This document shows, piece after piece, positions 1 through 4,893 of a stretch of 5,472 bases of DNA. Positions within the stretch are counted from its first letter, which is position 1. Each line of letters opens with the position of its first letter. Below the pieces are notes generated by a model that saw only the letters and a program-made list of their open reading frames with translations, was not told where the DNA came from and made no database searches. Source of the DNA: Deltaproteobacteria bacterium (lineage in GTDB: Bacteria; Desulfobacterota; DSM-4660; Desulfatiglandales; Desulfatiglandaceae); NCBI GenBank assembly GCA_021159825.1, contig JAGHDR010000136.1:1-5472 (forward strand), written 5' to 3'. The translations under genes and the position numbers were made by a program.

Positions 1-468
1 GTAGAGAGGATATTTGAATGTTTCGTCAGGTGTCAGGCTAGCCTCATAAAGGGGTTCAAAATATCCGGTGAAGAGGACCTGCTCGTCTCCATTGTGTCCG
101 GTGGCACGGTAAACCATAAAGTTTTCTCTGATGGCTTTGTTCAGCCGCTCAGGGTTCGGTTTTTCCCTGATAAGATTCAGGAAAGCCGCCTGGCTTTCTT
201 TAACCTGGCGACAGGTAAACGTGTGAGGGCCATAATGGAAGAGGCTTTCAGTATCCAGTTTATTCAAATAGCCCATGTTTTTTTCAAGGGCGGATATCAA
301 TGATTCCCAATCCATGTCATCGTTGAATCCGGGATAAAAAACATTCACCGGTTCTAACGTCTCTACATATATTCGGGTCTCCTTCTTGATTGCCGGACGG
401 CAGGCAAAAAGGGTTAGAAAAAGCATCAGAAGAAAAAACTTAAGATAAACTGGATTCCGGTTGTGCAT
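1..468 (-). CDS. mltA: Membrane-bound lytic murein transglycosylase A (MltA), N-terminal part, runs off left edge
   Basis: MltA enzymes cleave the MurNAc–GlcNAc bond of peptidoglycan non-hydrolytically, leaving 1,6-anhydroMurNAc, and act from the inner face of the outer membrane. The reverse strand reads as 156 open codons from ATG at 468 down to base 1. A short basic N-terminus and a hydrophobic stretch (about residues 8-22) end in a lipobox-like L-F-A-C with Cys23, which suggests a lipoprotein; Phe at -2 is less usual. Residues 33-130 fit the family's N-terminal region, and residues 135-156 contain the hallmark run beginning GYFEPLYEASLTP and ending YPLY. The catalytic Asp and the C-terminal domain lie beyond the edge, so activity cannot be judged. 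The start is supported by AGAGG five bases upstream of the ATG and a TATAAT box further up. The gene diverges from lpxC. What is seen is the signal and family motif; the function is family knowledge. Confidence 0.9.
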   Translation of the reverse strand, partial: MHNRNPVYLKFFLLMLFLTLFACRPAIKKETRIYVETLEPVNVFYPGFNDDMDWESLISALEKNMGYLNKLDTESLFHYGPHTFTCRQVKESQAAFLNLIREKPNPERLNKAIRENFMVYRATGHNGDEQVLFTGYFEPLYEASLTPDETFKYPLY

Positions 469-502
469 ACTTGCCTCTGAAAGGTAGCCTTGTACTTTTC
501 AT

Positions 503-508
503 ATTATA
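503..508 (-). promoter_or_regulatory. Candidate -10 box of the mltA promoter
   Basis: On the minus strand this is an exact TATAAT, placing the expected start of transcription near 496 and giving a leader of roughly 28 bases before the mltA ATG. No good -35 exists at 16-18 bases: TTGAAA lies upstream, but only 12 bases away. The promoter may be weak or activator-assisted. A short TTCTT/AAGAA inverted repeat (514-518 / 525-529) lies directly upstream. Confidence 0.5.
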
Positions 509-619
509 AACGGTTCTTTTTTTCAAGAAGGGACAGCCTTAGCGTTCATTCTGATCCAGGAAACAATGAAAATCCATTTCAGAATAAATTAGACTGAGGA
601 TGTGGTTTTTTTGCCACAG

Positions 620-649
620 TTGATTCCCCATGGTGACCCACATTAAAAT
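620..649 (+). promoter_or_regulatory. Candidate sigma-70 promoter upstream of lpxC
   Basis: TTGATT (620-625) and TAAAAT (644-649) are separated by 18 bases, an acceptable sigma-70 arrangement that would start transcription near 656 and give a long leader of about 160 bases. A second, weaker pair is TTAACA (670-675) with TATAAA (695-700), 19 bases apart. LpxC is normally essential, so a constitutive promoter besides the sigma-54 one would make sense. In A+T-rich DNA such matches also arise by chance. Confidence 0.35.
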
Positions 650-658
650 AGCGATCTC

Positions 659-685
659 AACAATGTTCATTAACAAGCTGTTTAA
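659..685. promoter_or_regulatory. Cluster of AACA/TGTT dyads, candidate activator (UAS) site
   Basis: Four half-sites alternate: AACA 659-662, TGTT 664-667, AACA 672-675 and TGTT 679-682. They form two dyads, AACA-N1-TGTT and the larger near-palindrome TTAACA-AGC-TGTTTAA (670-685). The cluster lies about 80-106 bases upstream of the start predicted from the sigma-54 promoter, where enhancer-binding proteins usually bind. The motif does not match the NtrC consensus, and I cannot name its protein. Confidence 0.4.
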
Positions 686-698
686 AATCAAGCATATA
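686..698 (+). promoter_or_regulatory. Candidate IHF binding site
   Basis: AATCAA-GCAT-ATA matches the IHF consensus WATCAANNNNTTR at all informative positions but one (A for T at 696). It lies between the putative activator dyads and the sigma-54 promoter, about 67-79 bases upstream of the predicted start, where IHF commonly bends DNA so that activators reach sigma-54 RNA polymerase. The local A+T content raises the chance of a spurious match. Confidence 0.35.
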
Positions 699-738
699 AA
701 TGGCGAGCTGTTTTTTTTGGGAGGGTCCGTCCGGTTTA

Positions 739-754
739 TGGCACGCTATTTGCT
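739..754 (+). promoter_or_regulatory. Sigma-54 (RpoN) -24/-12 promoter of lpxC
   Basis: TGGCACG (739-745), four bases, then TTGCT (750-754) matches the sigma-54 consensus TGGCACG-N4-TTGCW at every listed position. The invariant GG (740-741) and GC (752-753) are exactly 12 bases apart. Transcription would begin near 765, leaving a leader of about 54 bases before the lpxC GTG. Promoters of this class are silent without an ATP-hydrolysing enhancer-binding protein. The strand, position and flanking activator/IHF-like sites all suit control of lpxC. Confidence 0.85.
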
Positions 755-777
755 AGTAAAGTCTGGCGTGACGTAAA

Positions 778-803
778 AAAGGTGAGCGGACTGCTCTACC
801 TTT
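778..803 (+). promoter_or_regulatory. Hairpin in the lpxC leader, just upstream of the RBS
   Basis: AAAGGTGAGC (778-787) pairs with GCTC-T-ACCTTT (793-803), giving a 10-base-pair stem with one bulged T at 797 and a five-base loop GGACT. It ends three bases before the AAGGAG ribosome binding site. Only TTT follows the stem base, within the stem itself, so it is a poor terminator. It could stabilise the leader or tune translation or mRNA decay; this is inference. Confidence 0.4.
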
Positions 804-806
804 CAA

Positions 807-812
807 AAGGAG
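807..812 (+). promoter_or_regulatory. Ribosome binding site of lpxC
   Basis: AAGGAG lies six bases before a GTG codon. It decides the start: the GTG at 819 is used as initiator and gives the family N-terminus (QRTL followed by GLGLHSG) at the expected distance. Confidence 0.85.
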
Positions 813-818
813 AAACCT

Positions 819-1748
819 GTGGATTTCAAACAGCGCACATTGAAGGACGATGTTGGTTGTACCGGATTGGGTCTTCATTCAGGTGAAAAGATAAAAATTA
901 ATATCAAGCCCGCCCCGAGTGGCACGGGAATACGGTTTGTGAGAACCGATCTGTCTGAGCATTCGGTTATCGATGCCCGTTTTGACAACGTATTTGATAC
1001 GACCCTGGCCACAAGTATCGGTTCCAATGGATGTCGGGTATCGACCATTGAGCACCTGATGGCCGCATTTTACGGTTTGGGTATTGATAACGCCCAAGTG
1101 GAACTCGATGGACCCGAAGTGCCCATCATGGACGGCAGTTCAGCCCCTTTTGTTTATCTCCTTAAGAGCGTAGGCATAGAAGAGCAGCAAGAGCCAAAAC
1201 GATTTATCGTGGTCAAAAAACCCTTTAAGCTGGATGATGGCCAACGATCTATTTGTGTATCACCTTCAAAGGAACTCAAGATCAGTTATATGATCGATTT
1301 TCAACACCCAATGCTGAGGAATCAGGAGTACGAGTTGTGCTTTTCAGGGGGTGATTTTATCCGGGAAATCAGCCGGGCCAGAACATTTGGGTTCCTAAAG
1401 GATGTTCAAACCCTGAAGGAAAACGGGTTCGCCAAAGGCGGTTCCCTGGACAATGCCGTTGTCATTGATGATTTCAGAATCCTGAATGAGGATGGCCTTA
1501 GATACAAAGATGAGTTTGTCAGGCACAAGATTCTTGATTTTATCGGGGATCTCTCTCTCTCCCAGTCACCCGTCATCGGTCATTTTGTTGTGAAGAAATC
1601 CGGCCATTTCCTGAACCAGAAGATGTTAACGAAACTGATGGCATCCAAAAAGCACTGGAAAATGATGACATTTGGTACGCCTGAGGAATGTACCCGAAAC
1701 AGCCTCAACATTCCGGCTTTCGGTTTGCCGGAGCTTGTCCCCGTATGA
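819..1748 (+). CDS. lpxC: UDP-3-O-acyl-N-acetylglucosamine deacetylase (LpxC)
   Basis: LpxC is the cytoplasmic zinc enzyme that removes the acetyl group from UDP-3-O-acyl-GlcNAc, the committed step of lipid A synthesis. The 309-residue product has the usual length for the family. Motifs in order are: GLGLHSG (16-22); T76-I-E78-H79-L with catalytic Glu78 and zinc ligand His79; DGPEVPIMDGSSAPF (97-111); ARTFGF (187-192); KGGSLDNAVV (206-215); R235-H236-K-I-L-D240-F-I-G-D with zinc ligands His236 and Asp240; and GH263 with the general-acid His. All catalytic residues are present, so it should be active. Initiation is at GTG behind a strong AAGGAG. Unlike the enterobacterial gene at the end of the cell-division cluster, it stands apart here: a sigma-54-type promoter precedes it and a terminator follows. 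In Escherichia coli LpxC is controlled by FtsH proteolysis; whether that applies here is unknown. Confidence 0.98.
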   Translation: MDFKQRTLKDDVGCTGLGLHSGEKIKINIKPAPSGTGIRFVRTDLSEHSVIDARFDNVFDTTLATSIGSNGCRVSTIEHLMAAFYGLGIDNAQVELDGPEVPIMDGSSAPFVYLLKSVGIEEQQEPKRFIVVKKPFKLDDGQRSICVSPSKELKISYMIDFQHPMLRNQEYELCFSGGDFIREISRARTFGFLKDVQTLKENGFAKGGSLDNAVVIDDFRILNEDGLRYKDEFVRHKILDFIGDLSLSQSPVIGHFVVKKSGHFLNQKMLTKLMASKKHWKMMTFGTPEECTRNSLNIPAFGLPELVPV

Positions 1749-1803
1749 TTCTTTAAAGCAATATGATTTTTTAAAAAAGAAAAACCATTTCAGTATTATT
1801 CAG

Positions 1804-1843
1804 CCGCCTCTTTCCTGTCATAAGTTAAGAGGCGGTTTTTTTT
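1804..1843 (+). terminator. Rho-independent terminator after lpxC
   Basis: CCGCCTCTT (1804-1812) and AAGAGGCGG (1827-1835) form a perfect nine-base-pair, G+C-rich stem with a 14-base loop, followed by eight T residues (1836-1843). It lies 55 bases beyond the lpxC stop and has no matching A-tract directly before the stem, so it acts on the plus strand. It should separate lpxC transcription from the kinase operon. Confidence 0.9.
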
Positions 1844-1918
1844 GTCATTTAGAGGACGTTCATTGTGACTTCATATGCCATTGCCAAGTGCTGAAATAAG
1901 AATTGATGGGGATATGCC

Positions 1919-1947
1919 TTGCATTTTCCCGTATGCTACCTTATTAT
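1919..1947 (+). promoter_or_regulatory. Candidate sigma-70 promoter of the DUF4390–kinase–kdtA operon
   Basis: TTGCAT (1919-1924) and TATTAT (1942-1947) are separated by the ideal 17 bases. The start of transcription would be near 1954, about 75 bases before the DUF4390 start. It lies between the lpxC terminator and the next gene, where a promoter is needed. I see no sigma-54 match here, so the kinase operon seems independent of the lpxC promoter type. Confidence 0.5.
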
Positions 1948-2028
1948 CGCCCATTGAAATTTCACAGGTTTATTCTAACGCTTTACCAGTGAATGCTTGC
2001 CATATTTTTTCCGTATGGAACCCTGAAG

Positions 2029-2613
2029 ATGAAGATTATTTCAACTTTTAGCAAAGGTCTCAAATTGTCTGTTCTGGCAATGCTTTTTCTGGCTTGCGCC
2101 GGACCGTCGCCTGCGATGGCGGAGGATGCCAGGCTAACGGATATTGTGGTTACTAACACCCGTGATCATCTACTGCTCTATTTTACCGTTACGGATTGTT
2201 TCACCGAGGATATGAAAAAAGCCATTGATAACGGTGTAAATACCACCTTCACCTTTTTTGTTAATCTAAATGAAGTTCGGAATTGGTGGTGGGACAAAAA
2301 AATTGCGGATCTAAAGGTCAGTCATGAGATAAAATACGACAGCCTGAAAAAAGTTTATGAAGTAGGGTTGTCCTCGCAGGATGAAAAGGTCGTTCTTGCC
2401 AAAGACTTTGACCAGGCCAAGCGATTGATGGCCGAAATCGTGGGGCTAAAAGTCACTGAACTTCGAAATCTGCATCGAGGAAATCGATATCAGATCAATA
2501 TGATGGCAGAGCTCGACACCATCAAGCTGCCCTTCTATTTTCACTATGTCTTTTTTTTCCTTTCTTTGTGGGATTTTGAGACCGACTGGTATTCGGTGGA
2601 TTTCAGATACTGA
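2029..2613 (+). CDS. DUF4390 family exported protein, habitual neighbour of NtrY-like kinases
   Basis: This is a 194-residue protein of unknown function. Residues 1-31 form a Sec signal peptide: lysines at 2, 9 and 12, a hydrophobic core at about 13-22, and an A-M-A cleavage site before Glu32. A lipobox-like F-L-A-C (Cys23) is an alternative, so a lipoprotein is possible. The mature part is probably periplasmic and rich in beta-strand-like alternation. It has a triple Trp (86-88) in the pattern RNWWWD, and an end typical of the family: a Leu-Pro pair (167-168) and WDFETDW (181-187) near the C-terminus. The ATG at 2029 is preferred over the in-frame ATG at 1993 because it starts a proper signal peptide and has GGA upstream, whereas 1993 lacks any ribosome binding site. 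It lies 25 bases before the kinase gene. From memory, DUF4390 genes often precede ntrY in Betaproteobacteria and Desulfobacterota, which suggests a partner role; that role is inference. Confidence 0.8.
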   Translation: MKIISTFSKGLKLSVLAMLFLACAGPSPAMAEDARLTDIVVTNTRDHLLLYFTVTDCFTEDMKKAIDNGVNTTFTFFVNLNEVRNWWWDKKIADLKVSHEIKYDSLKKVYEVGLSSQDEKVVLAKDFDQAKRLMAEIVGLKVTELRNLHRGNRYQINMMAELDTIKLPFYFHYVFFFLSLWDFETDWYSVDFRY

Positions 2614-2638
2614 GAAAATTTACGCCCCGTTGTGTGCC

Positions 2639-4870
2639 ATGAAAGATTATCTCTTAGCCGAATTAAGTGATCTCAAAAGGCGCCGCAGAGAACGTTATGT
2701 AATTGCTTTCCTGTGTTTGGTGATCTCGTTTTTGATCTATTTCACCATGCGTGTATTTCATCTGGGGCAGGCCCTGCCCTTTTCCAGCAGCATCATCGCT
2801 TTTGCGCTCATCAACATCAATGTGATTTTGCTTCTTCTGTTGCTTTTTCTCACGGTAAGAAACCTGGTCAAGCTGTTGTTTGAGCGAAAGAAAGGCATCA
2901 TGGGGGCCAGGCTCAGGACGAAACTGGTGTTGGCCTTTGTGACTCTTTCCCTCTTACCCACGACGATCCTTTTTTTTGTTTCGGCACAGTTTATCTCTTC
3001 ATCCATAGACTATTGGTTTAATCTGCAGATTGAAAGGTCCCTCAAATCGTCACTGGAGGTGGGGCAGGACTACTACAACGGCATTACCGATGAAATGCTT
3101 TCTTTTGGCAACGTGTTAAGTCGGGTCATTACATACGAGGGTTTCTTAATCCCCGGCAAAAAAGATGACCTTGAAAGATTCACCGATGAAAAAAGAAAGG
3201 AATCCGGGCTTGCATCCTTAAAGGTCTTTTCCAAAGAGCGGGGAATGTTGTCGGTTTCAAAGAACCACCGCATTGATCTTACCTCCTTCAAGGATCCTGC
3301 GAGGGATGTTTTGGATCATACGATTCTGGAAGGGACTGATGGACAATATATACAATCATTGCCCCACGGCGATCTTGTGGGGGGCGTTGTGCCGATTTTT
3401 TCTCGAACTGCTTCCAAGGCCGTGGTGGGTTTGCTGGTCCTGACACGTTTTGTTCCCGGATCTTTTGTGAATCGGCTGCATGCCATTTCAAAAGGCCTTC
3501 AGGAATACCGGCAACTCAAGATGCTCAAGACCCCCATTAAGGCCAGTCACATGATTACCCTTTCTATCGTAACCCTGTTGATCATCTTTACGTCCGTGTG
3601 GTTTGGGTTTTATATTTCCAAGGAAGTCACTGTTCCCATAAACGAACTGGCTGAAGCGACCCATCGCATCGCCTCAGGGGATTACGACTTTTTTATTGAT
3701 CTGGAAACGAAAGATGAGATGGGTTTGTTGGTGAATTCCTTCAATCGCATGACCATGGACCTGAAAATCGGAAAGAATCGTTTGGAATCAGCCAACCAGG
3801 AGCTGGTTGCCGGCAATCTGGAGCTGGAACAACGTCGGCAGTATATGGAGATTGTCCTGGCCAATGTGGCCGCCGGGGTGGTGTCCGCTGATGCCAGGGG
3901 TCGAATCCTTACCATTAACAAATCTGCGGAAAGAATGCTCAACATCAAGGCAAAAAGGATCATTGGAAAGAACTACAAAGGGCTCCTGTCCTATGAAAAC
4001 AGAAAAATTGTTGATGCCTTTATCCGGGATGGGGGGCTTCTTCGAAAAGGCTTTATGAATAAACAATTCCGCATATCAGCCGGGAATCGGCAATTGACAT
4101 TACTGGTGAGCCTGAATGTGCTTCAGGATGACCGGGAGCAGTATCTGGGGCTGGTGGCTGTTTTTGAGGATCTGACCGAGATTGAAAAGGCGCAACGAAT
4201 GGCCGCATGGCGAGAGGTGGCGAGACGCATCGCCCACGAGGTCAAAAATCCACTGACGCCCATTCAGCTTTCAGCCCAACGACTTAAGAAACGTTACGGT
4301 GAGAAGCTGGGTGGTGAAGATGCAAGAGTATTTCTCGATTGTACGGGGATGATTATTGCCCAAGTGGATGAATTGAAGCGTCTTGTCAATGAATTTTCCA
4401 ATTTTGCCCGCATGCCCGCAGCAAACCCGGCGCCTTCGAATATCAGTGAAATTATCGAAGAATCTTTAACGCTTTACAGGGAGGCGCACAAGGACATTTC
4501 CTTTATGTTCAACCGTTCCGGGAATGTGCCCATCTTCAACCTGGACCGGGAGCAGATAAGGCGTGTGATGATCAACCTGTTGGACAACGCTATCGAGGCC
4601 ATGGAAGGCAAAGGCGAGGTGGTGATTGATTTGGATTATGACAGTGTTTTGAAAATGGCTCGAATTGAGGTTGCGGATAACGGCCGGGGCATTGATTTCC
4701 GGAACAAGGCAAGGTTGTTTGAGCCTTATTTTTCCACCAAAAAGCATGGCACCGGTCTGGGACTTGCCATCGTCAACACGATTATTACGGACCATGATGG
4801 GTTTATCAGGGTGAAGGACAATCACCCGAAGGGAACGAAATTCGTAATCGAACTGCCAACGCGGACATGA
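2639..4870 (+). CDS. NtrY-like membrane sensor histidine kinase (HAMP–PAS–HisKA–HATPase)
   Basis: A 743-residue sensor kinase with NtrY architecture. A basic N-terminus (RRRRER, 14-19) precedes membrane segments at about 20-37, 50-73 and 96-116. A periplasmic-side region (about 117-304) follows, then a fourth membrane segment (306-326). HAMP spans about 328-376, a signalling helix about 376-402 and a PAS domain about 402-520. The HisKA motif HEVKNPLTPIQLSAQRL carries phospho-acceptor His533 and the phosphatase-type E534-x-x-N537. The ATPase domain has the N-box N646/N650, G1 D680-N-G-R-G, an F-box-like FEPYFSTK and G2 G704-T-G-L-G. All catalytic residues are intact. Such kinases normally signal to NtrC/NtrX-type sigma-54 activators, but no regulator gene adjoins it; kdtA follows 23 bases later. 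The ligand is unknown. The ATG at 2639 is chosen because the upstream in-frame ATG at 2546 lies inside the DUF4390 gene and adds residues without a family match; its ribosome binding site is poor, so translation may be coupled. Confidence 0.93.
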   Translation: MKDYLLAELSDLKRRRRERYVIAFLCLVISFLIYFTMRVFHLGQALPFSSSIIAFALININVILLLLLLFLTVRNLVKLLFERKKGIMGARLRTKLVLAFVTLSLLPTTILFFVSAQFISSSIDYWFNLQIERSLKSSLEVGQDYYNGITDEMLSFGNVLSRVITYEGFLIPGKKDDLERFTDEKRKESGLASLKVFSKERGMLSVSKNHRIDLTSFKDPARDVLDHTILEGTDGQYIQSLPHGDLVGGVVPIFSRTASKAVVGLLVLTRFVPGSFVNRLHAISKGLQEYRQLKMLKTPIKASHMITLSIVTLLIIFTSVWFGFYISKEVTVPINELAEATHRIASGDYDFFIDLETKDEMGLLVNSFNRMTMDLKIGKNRLESANQELVAGNLELEQRRQYMEIVLANVAAGVVSADARGRILTINKSAERMLNIKAKRIIGKNYKGLLSYENRKIVDAFIRDGGLLRKGFMNKQFRISAGNRQLTLLVSLNVLQDDREQYLGLVAVFEDLTEIEKAQRMAAWREVARRIAHEVKNPLTPIQLSAQRLKKRYGEKLGGEDARVFLDCTGMIIAQVDELKRLVNEFSNFARMPAANPAPSNISEIIEESLTLYREAHKDISFMFNRSGNVPIFNLDREQIRRVMINLLDNAIEAMEGKGEVVIDLDYDSVLKMARIEVADNGRGIDFRNKARLFEPYFSTKKHGTGLGLAIVNTIITDHDGFIRVKDNHPKGTKFVIELPTRT

Positions 4871-4893
4871 TTTTGGTTAAGGTTTGGTAACGC

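Larger units (their letters stand above)
469..818. other. Divergent mltA–lpxC intergenic region with regulatory sites
   Basis: This 350-base stretch has no convincing coding frame. It is A+T-rich and holds signals for both flanking genes. The mltA side has a TATAAT box. The lpxC side has a candidate sigma-70 promoter (620-649), AACA/TGTT half-sites (659-682), an IHF-like site (686-698), a direct repeat AGCTGTTT at 676-683 and 706-713 (exactly 30 bases apart), a sigma-54 promoter (739-754), a leader hairpin (778-803) and a ribosome binding site (807-812). Shorter dyads ATTCTGA/TCAGAAT (548-554 / 579-585) and TGTGG/CCACA (601-605 / 614-618) have no assigned role. Confidence 0.7.

Noticed and set aside
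94..303. Plus-strand 69-codon open frame
   Set aside because: It lies antisense to the strongly supported mltA frame, has no recognisable motif and no good ribosome binding site.
548..618. Inverted repeats ATTCTGA/TCAGAAT and TGTGG/CCACA in the intergenic region
   Set aside because: They are short with long or T-rich loops, are not linked to a known regulator motif, and sit far from the sigma-54 promoter. Kept only as a note in the intergenic entry.
1672..1899. Open frame running from the end of lpxC through the terminator
   Set aside because: It overlaps lpxC out of frame and is translated through the hairpin and T-tract; no domain is visible.
2015..2026. Three-codon reading frame (ATG GAA CCC TGA) just before the DUF4390 start
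   Set aside because: Far too short to judge; it is expected by chance and has no leader-peptide features such as codon runs or an attenuator.
1993..2028. Earlier ATG for the DUF4390 gene
   Set aside because: It has no ribosome binding site, and the 12 extra residues would place a second hydrophobic piece ahead of a normal signal peptide.
2546..2638. Upstream ATG extending the kinase by 31 residues
   Set aside because: It overlaps the end of the DUF4390 gene, and the extra residues resemble no NtrY N-terminus. The basic segment and first membrane helix begin naturally at 2639.
4466..4825. Minus-strand 119-codon open frame inside the kinase gene
   Set aside because: It lies opposite the conserved ATPase domain and is explained by codon composition; no family resemblance.
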